Both the position numbers and the translations under genes were made by a program. Positions 1-12,880 of a stretch of 64,000 bases of DNA are shown one piece after another. Each line of letters starts with the position of its first letter. Position 1 is the stretch's first letter. Under the pieces are notes generated by a model. It was not told where the DNA came from, did no database searches, and was given only the letters and a program-made list of their open reading frames with translations. Source of the DNA: Neodontobutis hainanensis (lineage: Eukaryota > Chordata > Actinopteri > Gobiiformes > Odontobutidae); contig JALDNG010000021.1 in the NCBI GenBank assembly GCA_024349245.1, positions 1,490,501 to 1,554,500 of the forward strand. The letters are read 5' to 3'.

Positions 1-1863
1 GCAGAAGTGCACTAAAGTCATTACTTTAACAAGTAACTTTTTTGCCAGTTAGATCAGATTTTAAAGAAAATATACTTAAAGAAATCAATGTAATGTACAT
101 TGGCAACCATTGTGGAAGCTAAGTAAAGCCTGTGCAGTCAAGTTTTTCATGTAAAAGGAAACAAATGTAGTTGCAATAGACCACATAATGGAGCTTTTTA
201 TAACATGGACAGATGGGTATGTGAACCCGCCATAACATGCAAACTCCTTATATAAAGGCTGTCTGGTTACAGAGTGCTCACCACTATCATCTCAGCTATG
301 CTTTTGTGCATAGTCTTAACGGTGATAGCAGACACTCTAATCTGGTTAGTTTGCAACTTCTGACTCAATTTACCGAATGAAAGTTTAGTTAAATAGACTC
401 TAACAGAATAACATAATTACCACACTTTCATAACTATAATTTATGGCACGTAATTTTAGACAAGTCCTAATGCAACAAAAGGAAACCTTGGACCAATTTC
501 CTAACTTGAAGTTCATAAAGTTGGACAAAGTATTTTAAAGTAACTCCCAGTATAAACAGACATGACCTATCACAGAGTCAACAGTCGGAAACTGGGAAAA
601 CCTTCTTAACAATGTTATCACTACATTAAGAGCAGTAAAAAAAAATTATTAAACTTCTCAATCCACACTTATGTCTTCAGTTACATCTTCCATCTGTGAG
701 AAAGGGAGCAGCTTTGTGTCAGAGGCATGTGTACATAACCTTCTCTCTGCCGAGACAGGTCTAAATTTAGCCAACCACTGGAATATTACCCGTGTTTGCA
801 AACATTATTATTCTGCAGGCGGTAATAAACTGGTGCTTTACACAGTGGATTTCTTTATTTCATTTGTAGAGGTTAAATAAACTTGTGCTTATACAACTAT
901 TAAACTGTCAGAGGAAAGTATTGTGCCTTGTCGAGTGGAAAATAGTATTTTTGTAAGCAACATAAGCACCCTCATGTTGATGACTAATATGTAATTTAAT
1001 GATAATATAATAGAGAGAAAGCACAAGGTCTTATTCTTTCTACATGTTTTTGGAGCGTTTAGATATAGTTTGAGCTAAATGAACTTGTCCTTTTATCCCA
1101 TTTTGATTTGTATTAAAGTTTATAATAACAATATTTAGTAACAATAATCATGCATCTTCTGTGCCTTTAAAAAAAGGGGTCAGATGACAAAGTGGATATT
1201 TACGACACAGTGAGTATGAAACCAGGTTTTTCTGGTAGAAAGCTGTCCAAGATTATAATTTTTTTGTGCTAAACTAATACTAGTATCAAATTATTCAGGC
1301 TTACAGACTTTATTTTGGTCTCTCTTAAACCTTTATCACACTGTGCGATTCAAGATGCCAAGGCTATGATTTAACTTTGGACAACAACGGACATGAAATC
1401 AGTGTGTATTTACAAATCCAGCTAGCTAACCAGAATAGCACACTGTGGAAATGTAAGCATTCTGTAAGACTGACACTGGCACTTCTTCTTTACTTTACTT
1501 ACATTTTAACTTAGTCTTGCATATATTTGAACTTATGGCTAAATTGTCATGTCGATTCTGCTGCCACAGTTTGGTCGATCAGCTTATGCTTGCTTTATGT
1601 AAGATTGAACAACAGCTGCCTTCCCTCCTCACACCAAAGTTGTACCCTCAAACTCCAAACCTTACCTCAAAAGGGTAAAGTACTACATTTGCACCGAAAA
1701 GCCAGACCATGCTATTTACCACAACAGTTCGATAGCAGAAATTGCGCTCAGGTTTGAATTTAGCTGAAGAAAAAAAGCTTTCAAGTCACTAATTTGTGGT
1801 GTTGTGTTTGTAGCTATCATAATAATTCACTCATAAACGCTTTGTGTTTTTTGTAAAACCCAC
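1..1863 (-). other. xkr7 intron 3, partial
   Basis: AT-rich sequence between the donor after coding exon 3 and the left edge of the window. I looked for the missing XKR C-terminal motifs on the minus strand (for example the WFNVKEGR block) and saw none, and no long open frame is present. No recognised repeat was seen. Confidence 0.7.
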
Positions 1864-2083
1864 CAGTGGCTTACGATGAAAATGCCAAAGTAGAGTTGGA
1901 AGACAGAGGCGAAGAGTGCGAAGGCCACAGTCCTGGCGCCGATGGTGAAGAAGTGCCACAGCATCTGAGCTATTACAGCCTTGTAGGACATGGGTAGCTT
2001 GTCGTCCCGAGAGTCCCTCAGGACCTTCTGATAGGACGCAATCATCCAGGCCAGAGAAACTAGCGACGCTGAGGCTGACAATC
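1864..2083 (-). CDS. xkr7: XK-related protein 7, coding exon 3 (middle part of protein)
   Basis: A 220-bp exon: two bases of codon 259 (Gly), 72 full codons (260-331) and the first two bases of a Trp codon. The acceptor is gtgcag at 2084-2089. Residues 262-285 (ASASLVSLAWMIASYQKVLR, then DSRDD) and 305-332 (ending ALFASVFQLYFGIFIVSHW) are near-identical to XKR7 and include two hydrophobic segments. After His-Trp the similarity stops and the sequence reads CACTG followed by gtgggt (1858-1863), a usable donor. A second GT, gtaagc at 1869-1874, would end the exon four codons earlier; I prefer the outer one because Val-Ser-His-Trp still matches the family. The human gene, as I recall, codes on without a break here. 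The remaining C-terminal half is not in positions 1-1863, so the gene runs off the window. Confidence 0.92.
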
Positions 2084-3814
2084 CTGCACCAACAAGGGAA
2101 AGCAGAAAAGAGCGATTTAGGAAAAAAATCTAGTTTCTTGTCAAATAGTAGTCATATTTAAAAGGACGGAACAAAAATATGTTTAGGAACATTCTTCTGG
2201 CTGGTTGGTGGTAAGGAAGTTGATCTTTTTAATTCAAAATTAAGTTTTTAGATCAGAGACCAAACTGATTTTATGATTCAAGACTTGAATGCCGAATACA
2301 ACAGTTGATCAAATGAAAGTCCCATGACACAGCAAGCCTGGAAGCCATAGTTAGATAAGAGGCACTTTAGTTTAAACTGAAGTTAGGAGTTCTGCTCTTG
2401 TTGAAATTCTGAAAATAATGAGAAGAAATACCCAAAATAACAGGGATTATGCAGACACATGTACATTGTTATGTCTTATAAGCCAAACAAATCTTTAAAA
2501 AAATAGAGAAGCCAAAATGAGCAAATGCTTAGGATTTGTTCACAGATAAGTTTAATTGGCAAAGTTATTCACTTCAGTTTATTCCATTATTGTGTATTAA
2601 AGCATATATTCAGTGGATTACAAGCAGAGTACCTTAATATATTGACTTAAACTAGAGACGATCAGATGATGGAAAAATGGGCTCAGAGTTACACACATAT
2701 TTTCTGGAGATTGTTGTTTTACTGTCCTTCTGCCGTGCCGCGTGTTAAATCGGTGAGAATCCCTGACACAGAGCAGGTGCATCAGAGAAAGAGTCAGGTT
2801 TGTTTTATTCATCAAAGGCCAATCTGCTTCTTGAACAGAGCCATGAATAAAGCATCGGCCCGGTGTGTGTCCTCACACACTCGTATGTATATGTATATAT
2901 GCATCCAGTACCTGAGACCTCATCACACACATGAATGACTTTATCTGTCATCTTCACATTATGATGACCTATGTTTTGGTCATTTCCCACCTGAAGGGTG
3001 GACAGAAACGAGAGAAGAACAGACTGTACTTCATTTTGTTAGTCTTTATATCTTAAAAAGGTTTATAAAAACATAACCCATCAAGCAGAGTGTTTTTTGA
3101 AACATATGTGAAAGGCATAGGTTACATGCAGATGTCTTTACAAATGCATTCGATGATAAGTCTACTGCAACAAAACTTTTTCAGTCTTTATAGAGCAGCC
3201 AAACACTTTTGTTTTTGAAAACTGGTCATAAATAATAAGGATAAAATTATTTTATCGAGCACTAAGCCCAGTTTTGGCAAAGAGAATGTGTCTGTTATCA
3301 ACCCTGGTTAATCTGCTGCAGTAGTACATCCAGTTACCCATCCCCAATGCCATCTTCACAAGATCCAAGTTTTCAACTGCACAACACGAACCATTATGGT
3401 CAGAATATGTAATAATCCTGATAATCCTGAAAATAGATATACTTTTTACAGTGGCCTTGATCCTTTTCTGGTTAGCTGCTGATGTGAAGATACTAAATTC
3501 TCCTTTTAAACTGCACTCATTATCTAATCTTTTCCCACTGAGTTTGTTCATAGACAACATGTGTCTGCAAGGCTTCCGTAGATGCTCAGAGGCTGTAGAA
3601 AGGAGTGGTGTAACACTGTAATCTACGATATTGCCACCAGCCTATTCCAAAAACTACACACTGCACCTTTAAAGAAACCAAATCTAATTTGAATAATCCT
3701 GTTTTCTTTCCTTTTGAAATTTCAAAAGTTACAGTCAAGCTTAAGTTCATCAATCTCAAGCATTTACAAAAGGGTAAAGGGTCCCTGTTTGCCCTCTGAG
3801 TGTTGCTGCCTGAC
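2084..3814 (-). other. xkr7 intron 2
   Basis: A 1.73-kb intron bounded by gtcagg and gtgcag on the minus strand. The only structure noticed is one copy, at 3648-3675 on the minus strand, of a short dispersed motif (TTTAAAGGTGCAGTGTGTA) that recurs elsewhere in the window. Confidence 0.85.
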
Positions 3815-4020
3815 CTTGCAGCGGCAGGACGTTGTTGCCGTGGATCATGATGCTGAGTTGAAGGACGAGCTGCGGGGCCGACTTCAGAAAAGCTTCCAGG
3901 AGGCGGAGCATGGTGATGTCAGCGCTCTCGAACATCAGCCGCCAGTGGAAATGTCGGCGCGGCCTGTTGCTGTTGCTGTGCCAACGGCTCTGAGCACCCA
4001 GGTACAAGGCGTGGATGTAT
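3815..4020 (-). CDS. xkr7: XK-related protein 7, coding exon 2
   Basis: A 206-bp internal exon: the last base of codon 190, 68 full codons (191-258) and the first base of codon 259. The acceptor is a pyrimidine tract ending in cctcag at 4021-4026; the donor is CAAG followed by gtcagg at 3809-3814. The product begins YIHALYLGAQSRW and runs through RRHFHWRLMFESADITMLRL and LEAFLKSAPQLVLQLSIMIH, the block most conserved across XK-related proteins. FESAD and the SAPQLVLQLS helix match XKR7 more closely than the YEYAD of XKR4 and XKR6. The phases (2 in, 1 out) fit exon 1 and the next exon exactly, and the exon size matches the family's second coding exon as I know it. There is no stop, frameshift or missing conserved residue. 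Confidence 0.95.
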
Positions 4021-5591
4021 CTGAGGAAAACAGAAACACAAATAAATAATGAGGTCTGTAGAAAGCATCTCAAGTTTTTGTCATAAACAGAAGCATGTCC
4101 ATCCAGAGCTCTGTATATGCATGCTCTGCCCTTTTATAGTAACGACTTTAAGACCAGAACCTGCTCCAATCAGATTAAGTTTCAGGTCAAACCCCTCCCT
4201 CTAGAGATAAAGCTCAGCACTCTTACCAGTTCAACTCAGAATTGAAAAAGTATCTTGGAATAAGAGACATAACGTCTTCACCTTGAAAACCTAGTCCAGA
4301 TGCCTTTGGTTTAACCTTTTCTTCATTTTGTGCTAGACACACTGACAAAGATCTTTCCACGGTTGAAAAATTCAATTGAACTTAAAAGATTTGGTGCCCT
4401 ATGTTCCTTTTTGACGTCATCGTGTGTTGTTAGAATTGCAGGAAAAAGGCAAATTGCATCTTTGTCTGAAGCCACAATTCTCTGGCAATCAGCTTCTGAT
4501 TAATAAAGAGTGTGCTGGAGAACGCACTACACTACCCAAAATAATGTCTGTCTCACATGACTTTGCTTTGTGTTTGTAATGTGACACAAAAAATAAAAAA
4601 TAAATAGCTGTACACTCTGTACTATGTACAACCCTACTTCATACAAACATATTCCTTATTGGAAATGTTTAAATTTAATTAAAAACACACATTTTCCCAT
4701 TGTCACAGAAGCTGCCTTTTTATTTATGGCTACAACCACTTTAGAACTAATTTTTTGAAATTGTCATCTGTCGATAAGGAATGATGGAGTCGTATACTCT
4801 TGTTCTTTTACAAGCAGTGGACCTGAACCTGGACGGTGCATTGCTTGACATTGATGCTGTGGCGTGGCAGCAGCAGGCATTACCTCTGATAGGACAGACT
4901 CAGAGGAATACAAAAGTGTTATCTCTGAGGACATCTGCACCGTTCACCAGCTTCTCTCAGCTTTAACCTCAGCTGTCACTGCTCGGCTCCGACGCAGCCT
5001 TGTTTTTTTTGTGCATATGTGGGTCATGTCGACAGGTTGAAGCTCAGATGCAGTTTTATTTATTTTTTCTTGTGCAGAAGAATTGATGCAAGGGCAGGGC
5101 AGAGAGGAACAATAGTTGTTGTTTTTTTTGCCTAACGTCCGGCGACAGAATTATTGTGCATTCTATTTTTGATAGTGTATAATCACATCAAATAAAAAGC
5201 TGCCTAAAGAGAACCAACTGAGCATTTCTAGAGGAGAAGCAGACTCATGTTCTTTTTTGAGCACACGTTCTTGCTGAAGGTTTAGGACATTTCCAATAAC
5301 TTAACTAGAAAGAGGGTTTCACAGAGTTCACTTAAACTCTGAGTCAGTTACTGTGAGAACTTCACCTGGTTTTGCCGGTTTTATTCTTCCACGCTGAGTC
5401 TTACTTTTCTCAATCATAGCAGATACAGTAAATATTCAATTACTTCCATGACGTTTATGTATTTACAACCAACATTTACACATTACACATTATGTATTCC
5501 ATTACACATGTATAATACTAGTTTAAGAACGAGCAGTGCTGTTTGAATGTCTCTCGTATTATTGTTAGTTTAAAACCCACAAAATATAGAG
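4021..5591. other. intron sequence, one weak repeat
   Basis: No gene. A segment at about 5205-5262 (GAGAACCAACTGAGC and following) resembles one at 10588-10645 at roughly three quarters identity by eye, suggesting an old dispersed repeat. Otherwise I see nothing. Confidence 0.4.
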
Positions 5592-5690
5592 AATTCATTC
5601 ATTCAACTTCTAGCACTTATCTTGTGACTGGAGGCCGGAGCCTTTCCAGCTGCTTTGAACCCGAGGCGGGGTACACCCTGGACAATGGTC
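5592..5690 (-). mobile_element. SINE fragment, 3' end (same family as 48451-48845)
   Basis: Read on the minus strand, this contains CAGGGTGTACCCCGCCTC, then GGCTCCGGCC, a GATAAGTGCTAGAAG tail and GAATGAATGAATTC. These are the 3' part and tetranucleotide tail of the SINE family seen complete at 48451 and 60479. The tRNA-like head is missing. Confidence 0.7.
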
Positions 5691-8600
5691 AAATAATCAC
5701 ATGGCTAAAAATAGAAAAAAAGAGCCTCTACGTATATCATATGACTTTTACTCTCCTCCAACAGGATGGCCGCTATTGAGTTACTTGTTGCCATAGTCAA
5801 TCCTTTTTTTTCCTCTGAACTCTGATTCCAAAGAAATACTTAATAAGATTGTGTCTCAAGTAAACCAGCTCTTCAAACACAAAACTAAAAACACACCGTC
5901 ACAAAGAAAGAAAATGATGTCTTGTCACAATGCAGTATACCTGTAAAACAAATTCTTATTATTGAATAAACAGAATGCAGAAAACCAAACTAGGAGTATC
6001 TGAGTCAACGGCAGCACTCTATTTTCCTAAAAAGGGTTGCAAGCTATTGTACATCACGATCATAAGAGGCTGAAGAAGCAGGGATGTTTCATTGAGGGCT
6101 TTTTTTCAGAATGGGAAATGAAGAGTGAGTGGTGCATGATGGGAACTGGGCAGAAGCAGTCATAGTAATAATAGTGCAGCGGGACAGACTCGTGGAAAGA
6201 CGACACACACATTTCCAGGTTCTGCATTCCAAAGCACATTTTAAACCAAAAAAATAACTGTGTCTGTAGCACACGTCAGCACATATAACGCCAACATGTG
6301 GAAGAAAAATATTCACTCGTTGTTTTATGCTTTGTCTGAGGACACTCATGTAGCCTTATCCTAAACGTAGCGTGCACCAAACTCTAGTACAGTGGCTTGT
6401 TATGCTAAAATGGCTACTTATATTTTCTATTTTTTAGCTATAAGAGCTATTTCAGAGTTTTGTGATGAGAGAACATTGTGAATTTCAAGTGTTAAGCAAA
6501 AATAATCTAAAAACTAATGAATGGTAAGTTAATTTAAAAACAGACATGAGATTGGTAGAATCAAGCCTATCTCACTGACACAGCCCCCTCTGTTGGACAG
6601 AAACATAATTCCTGTTGCCGGGACGTGCAGACATTACGAGAGTGACTACATTTACGGCTCAAACACAGGGAGCACAAGGCCGATACACTGGACCCTGGCA
6701 GAGTTGTATTTGTACAAAATACACTGATATGATCCTATAGTTTAAGAAAACATGTTTTTACTTCAAAATTTGACAGTTTTGTTTAGTTTCGTTTAAAAAA
6801 CAAACATTTTTTTTTACTTCAGAATAACAGTTTTTTGTCTATTCTGATAAATACACACTTTAAAGCAGCACTGTGTACCTTTTAGCCAGCAGAGGGCGCA
6901 GATCCTTCTCTGTCCAACAGTACTGTCAGCAGGTATTGTTTACAAGTAGAGACTATCCAAGCGGCAAGTTTGGAAAAAAGTACATCATCATCTTTCAATC
7001 GATTTTTTACATTTGACAGCTTTTTCGACCATTCATTGTGTGAAAAGTGATGTGTGAACCAGTTTGAAGAAAAATGTCTTGATACAGCTGGTTATAAATG
7101 TCGACTGGTTCGCTCTGTGTATCACGATGTATCATGAAGAAACTCCCCCAGCGACAGCAGAAGACAACAGCGGCCTGGAAATCTGTGGCTCTGCAAATAA
7201 AGTGCTGGCCCAGCAGAGCCGCCGCTCATCTGCTCAGACTGTCTCCATCTCACTTTCATTTTGATCTGGGTACTCCTGTGTTCCTGTTTATATTCAGACT
7301 ATTAAAGTCTGATTTGACTTTCAGACATACTGTGTATTTAGGGAAATATAGAGGCTGATACAACTAACTCATAGAACAGACGTCTGTAAAATGTGTGTCT
7401 TCCTAAAGTAGCTGGGTTGTTTCTGTTTGTATAAAGGGGAAGTCCTTTACCACTTGTTACACAACAGCAGCAGACAGTGGCTGCAGGTGCATCAGAACGG
7501 AACAAATAATGGCTCCAGAAATAACAATGCCATTTTAATTTGTCACAACAGTTATGGCTGGTTAATGTCAGTGCTAGAAAGCTTCCAACTGTTTCCTTTG
7601 GTTATTTTATTGTGCCTTCTTGCATTACATCACCTTTGTCAGAAAAGCTACTGTGATAGTATTACAGATAACAGTTAAAAGTCAGTCAGTCAAAACAAAG
7701 GCAACATTAATAATGACTAGTTAGCCTCCAATATTCTGACTTTCCAAGTTGAAAGAACATTAACTAAAGTGGGTCTGGAATCTTTTCCATTGAGCATCAA
7801 GTCCGTCCAATCATAGCTGTTTGTCTAATATGGAGTGGGTTCGAGGAGGAACTTACATTTATACACTCTGCTGCTCCTTTGCTGAAGATTACTGCGTTTT
7901 ATCCTCTGACCTGTCATGTTTATTTATAACACATTTAAATGAAATTCATGCAACAGTTTAATTTCTTAAAGTGAGTTTGTCTGGAGTTCATTCCGGGTTC
8001 AGGATCTGACTTGGCAGCACTTTTTTTTTTCTGAAATCCTCTGAATTACTCCCCAGTTCTTTTCACCGGGGTCTCAGCGGTCCGACTGGGGCCCTGCAGA
8101 TAGTGATTTTTTTTCCCCTCTTTTTTTGGCAGCGAAAAAGAGGGAAGAGCGATGGCCGACGAAGCAGGGAAGAGCAGTGATGGAGGAGAAAAACCAGGAG
8201 GGGACTGCTATAGATTTGATAGATGGAGGCTGGAGGCTGAGCGGACGCCGGAGGCAAAAGCAGGATAAATTGGACAGAGAGAAAAAAGACTGCATAGAAT
8301 TACATTGTGAGAGAAACAAAATGAGAGATAATAAGAAAGAGTAAGGACAGAAGAAAGAGAGATGAAGGAAAATTTGATGGAATGGTGAAAAAAACGATGA
8401 TAAATAATGAGTTAAAAGAATAAAGTGTGCCAAAAACGTAGGAAATCAAAGAGCTTCAGTCAGACATTTGGTCATAAATTGTTTAAGACAGAATTTTATT
8501 TAACGAACTGTGAATTTCTGAGTGATTTAAATCAATAAAAGGAAAAGTTCAAGGTCGTACAAGGACAATATATGGTAAGTTCGTTAGTAAAACCACAGCT

Positions 8601-9030
8601 AAGAATTGATTGGCTTTATTATATGACAAGATTAAATAGTGAAGGATTTGAGCTCTAGGATTAGATCTCATCAGATCATTAAACTGTGAAACAATGCACT
8701 TGTTTGATGAAGTTACAAATAAAGTTTACACAAAATAATACTACACGGTGTGTGTTACTAGTAGCTTTAATGCAAAGAAGTTTTATACTATATTACAGTA
8801 ATATCCATTAAACAAATGACCCAGACCCTTTAACTTTGTCTTTTGTGTCAAAGAGTATTCAACATTGAATTGTATCAATTATAAACTTAAAAAAATAATG
8901 AAAAAATCTCCCAAAATGTTACGATGTAATATAATGGGAATGTTACAGGATATACATTTATAAACCTGAAGCCAGTTTCCACAGCACCTTTTTAATTCTG
9001 ACCATTAAAGGTGTGATAATGTGACCGTTA
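5691..9030. other. intron sequence with a purine-rich block
   Basis: No gene recognised. The dispersed motif AAAGCAGCACTGTGTACC occurs at 6861-6880, followed by a CAGAGGGCGC box. Positions 8126-8420 are strikingly purine-rich on the plus strand (GA-rich). The short open frames here are unremarkable. Confidence 0.5.
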
Positions 9031-9112
9031 GCTGGAGTCTGGAGTCTGTCCCAGCTGCTTCGAGGCGAGGTACGCCCTGTACACTCACATTCCCTTTACA
9101 CTCACACATGTA
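9031..9112 (-). mobile_element. decayed SINE fragment
   Basis: On the minus strand GTGAGTGTAAAGGGAATGTG precedes CAGGGCGTACCTCGCCTCG and AGCTGGGACAGACTCCAG. This is the order found in the middle-to-3' part of the SINE at 48451. It is diverged and lacks both ends. Confidence 0.5.
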
Positions 9113-12100
9113 TATGTTGGAACTATTGGAGGAAGCTGGATTTCCAAAAAGCACCTGTGGCAGCACTGACTGCCCTCCACAGCCTTCTTTACAAAACCCT
9201 TCAAACATTTAGTGATGTTTTATGTGAAGCTGTAAATTTCTTATTAACCTTACATCTGTGTGAACGTGTCAAGTTGTTAAACGATTTTAATTTAAGAACA
9301 GAAATCATTTCAATGCATAATTATAGTCATTATCATAATTGTTGCCACCGTTCACAGCCCGCATATTTCTCATCATTACGCCTCATTGAGTTGAAATTGA
9401 TCAGCAAATGCCTATTGAGGGCAGTAAAAGGCAATAAACAAAGAGCAGGAAGCAGATATTACATTATGTTTAATTAACGGTGTGTTTACCTCAATGAGGG
9501 AAATAAAACAAATAAAAAGTGTTATTGTAAAAGACTTTTAGCACCAGCAGACTTTTACAATAAAATCAAACACTCATTTAGAATTAGTACCTTTAAATCT
9601 GCCACTAACAAGACTAATTTGATATTGGTAAAAATATATACAATAACTTAAGATCTTAGAGACTCAATAAAGATATATTTAATATCTGCAATATATGTAT
9701 TAATAGAATATGCAGACAGACTTACATGAGAATTGTGTAAAATGTTGGAGTATACAGTAGTGTTGGAGTCGAGACCACTCTAAATCCAGAGACCAGAGAG
9801 TATCAAGACCAAAACTTGCTATTGAGACACCTACACTCTTCACTGAAGAAGAACAACAGCTCTGTTGGATGAACTGTAGTCATACAAAGAGCTGTATAAA
9901 TCAAAGTATCTGACACTACTGACACCAGATTAATTTATTATTTTGTCTAATTTTATTTGCTCAGTTTCTGGCAATGTAAACATGAGCCTGTTTTTAATAT
10001 CTTACAATTAAAGGGAAATTGTGAGGAAAGTGAATATCAGATATTGTTTTTTAAAATAGTGTTGTTTAAAGGCAACAGTATGTCCCTGCAGGGCCACCGT
10101 GGCTGAGTGCTGTCCAACATGGGATTGTTTAGCGTTGACACTATTCTGCCGAAAGTTACACACAGCACTTTCCATTTAAAGGTGCACTGTGTAAAATGTT
10201 GAAGAATACAGATAAAGTTTATATAATGAAATCAAAATGACAGTTTGCAAAAGCCTGAGAAAAAAACTGACAATGAAGTGCTTTGTGAAAGAAAAAACAC
10301 AAACAGTGGCATGTTTTACAAAAACACACACAACTATAGGATTATTACAACAGGAGTCTGGATCTTCTAAGATTAATAGTTAGTACTAGTATTGACAATA
10401 GAACAACAACCTGTTTATTGGTTGTATTTACTCATTTAAGCTACATTTTTTCCCTTTTATAAGAAGGAAATAATTTCTTTTAAAGTGCACATACGCAGAA
10501 AATAAAGTGACCAATTTTTCTACAACAGACACTTAAAGCTTCATAAATTCAAGTGAAAAAACATTTTAGTACAATAACTTCCTGTTTCAGAGAGAACAAA
10601 CTGAGCACTGCTGAAGGAGAAGCACCAACTTGTGTTATTTTGAATAATTATGAATGCCCTAAGTAAATATTCAGTCCCCTCCCCTCTAAACCAATTTCAA
10701 CTGTGTTTTTTGAAGATAACAGAATGTCCCTCCAGGGCTTCCATAGTGTTTCACTTAAAAAGTCTGAGATGTAAAAAGGTCTGAGATGTGTGGAATTGCA
10801 CGGCACTTTTACAGAGTTTAGCTCTAAGTAATTTAAGTCTAAGACCATTTGCATTTCTTCATTTGTGGAAAAAGCTGTGATTAAATGGGTTAGATGGGTG
10901 AGTAGTGATGATGTTTGAGCACTACCTACAGGTTTTCAGGAGCTAAACTGTTGTGTCTAAACAACAGTACAGTGCTGTGAGTGACAGAGGGTTGTAAGGA
11001 AGCCCACACGGAGCAGAATAATGTCTCCGTTCTGACTGTGAGGAGCTCAGCTGTCAACACCGACCTACTTACAGCCGCACAGACAAACTATGGAGAGAGA
11101 AGAACAGCGGAGGACGGGAGATTAGGAGCGAGTGACGGAGGAGGAGAGAAAAATGGAAAGAAGCAGCAAAAGAGATTAGAAAGAAAACAGAAGGAAGAAA
11201 CAGGAACAACAGTATCGTTTACAGCTGTAAGAACATTGAATTTAAATAAAAATGGATCAAAACTACGTCAAAACCTCAAAAATAGTTTGATTTTGGCTAT
11301 TGTGAAACTCCATAACACACAACACTCTTTTTCATAGAAAGTGATGAGCACCGAAGAGACATGAACAGACCGAATGGAAATAGCTTTGATGGGAATTTCC
11401 TTATCAAACTAATTTCAAACAAAACAATGCCCTAAACCTTTTTTTAGGAACAAGAAGTGCATGGACGCTTTTTTCTTAGATAGACCAATGTTGAGTTTTT
11501 TTTAGATGTAGTTATATACACTATTGAAGACATATTTTTGACAGTTGTTTTATGTTTTTTTCAAGTGTTTTTCAGCCATTGTTTCTTTCAATCAGACCAG
11601 TCTTTAAACCCAGTTTTCCAATAATATGAGTACATGACATGGCTTTCTAAATCATTTATAAACAGATATTAAACAAACACAAAGCAGTTGCGTTGGAAGT
11701 CAGTCAAATATAAAAAGGCTGAAGGTTTGGTTGTATACTGCTGCAATAATCAGGAATAAATAAAGGTTGATGATAGTTTCTGATTGTCATCTTTGACACC
11801 TTTGACTTTGTGAACACAGTTTTTAAAGAACCTATTTTATGTCAATAGTTCTGTCTTGGATTCTTGATCATGAGGATTCTCTGATGTCTAATAAACAGAC
11901 TGCAATCTATTTAGCTTGACCTTTTAGCATTACACTGCTCAGTGTAAACAGAGCACACCTCCTTAAACCATGAGTTCAGCAGGTTGCACAGTTTTCATGC
12001 TTCACACTCTAAGAAATGAACTTCAGTTTATGTCCACTTGTTCCACATAACTGCTTTAAGTAATCACTAAACTACTTAATTTCCTAATATGGACTTGAGG

Positions 12101-12302
12101 AAATTGATTTAGATGTAATAGTGTTCAATATAGATTACTCTAGCTTTAATATGTTATTTTTATTCAGTTAAGCTGTGTTTTAAGTGTTAGAAACCAGCCT
12201 TAAACAAAGATGAGAGTGGATCTGAGACATGAGGGACAGTCACAGAGACCAGACAGATGGACTTATTTCAGTCATTTTCACTGGAGACTCAGAGTCTGCT
12301 CT
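9113..12302. other. intron sequence with scattered short repeats
   Basis: No gene. 9760-9835 is rich in GAGACC and CAAGACC words, like 27060-27135 and 43420-43510. The motif TTTAAAGGTGCACTGTGTAA is at 10175-10195, and its continuation (GTGTAAAATGTTG) is repeated at about 9738. 11085-11215 is purine-rich on the plus strand. Confidence 0.45.
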
Positions 12303-12880
12303 GGAGACACTGTCTTGAGACTGGACTTTTACAGTTCGGTCTCTGTGGAAGTTAGAGTAGAGAAAAGCTGTAGAGTAACTCTTGAGAGTAAACGTATGTG
12401 ATGAAATAAGATGGATACAATGAAATAAGACATGACACTTTAAATGACTTTTTATTTAAGATGTTCCATGGTTTGACCATCTTTACTCAGCTTTTTTTAA
12501 ATAAATAAAATAAAAAACACTAATATGGGGCTAAATGGGAACTAAAGCGCAGCGGCACAGTTGGTGAGTGGTTGTCCCTCAACCGGAAGGTTGATGGTTT
12601 GAGTCCCGCTCTCACCCACAGTTCACACTGTCTTTGTGTCCTTGGGCAAGACACTTCACCCTTGCCTCCAGTGGTGTTCCAGCTGTGACACTGGTGAATG
12701 GAAGCTTAATGTAAGTCGCTTTGGATAAAAGCGTCTGCTAAATGAATAAATGTAATGTAAATAATTTAAAGCTTCTTTTCTCATCACATATGTTTACGCT
12801 CACCATTCGCTCAACACTCTTTCTCCTCTGATGACATCCAGACTGAACTGTTAAACTCCAGTCTCAAGACAGTGTCTCAA
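12303..12880. repeat. long imperfect inverted repeat (fold-back element)
   Basis: Two arms of about 100 bases face each other: 12303-12404 and 12781-12880. They include a perfect 22-base complementary stretch (12304-12325 with 12857-12878) and a perfect 10-base match at the inner end (TATGTGATGA at 12395 with TCATCACATA at 12781), with recognisable but diverged pairing between. The 376-base loop contains a SINE (12549-12763). It is probably a fold-back MITE that received a SINE; no target duplication was identified. Confidence 0.75.
12549..12763 (+). mobile_element. tRNA-derived SINE with UnaL2-type 3' stem-loop
   Basis: The head carries pol III-like A and B box sequence (the B box resembles GGTTTGAGTCC). 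The body includes TGTGTCCTTGGGCAAGACAC and TTGCCTCCAGTGG. The 3' end has the perfect hairpin CGCTTT-GGATA-AAAGCG (12717-12733), then TCTGCTAAATGAATAAA and (ATGTA)n. That GGATA-loop hairpin with TGTAA-type repeats is the known 3' recognition signal of the eel LINE UnaL2 and the SINEs it mobilises. The element lies in the loop of the fold-back repeat at 12303-12880. Confidence 0.85.

Noticed and set aside
1..1863. C-terminal half of XKR7 in the remaining left edge
   Set aside because: No long minus-strand frame and none of the conserved C-terminal motifs are present there.
10981..11337. 118-codon plus-strand frame
   Set aside because: Falls in a purine-rich low-complexity stretch; no similarity and no splice context.
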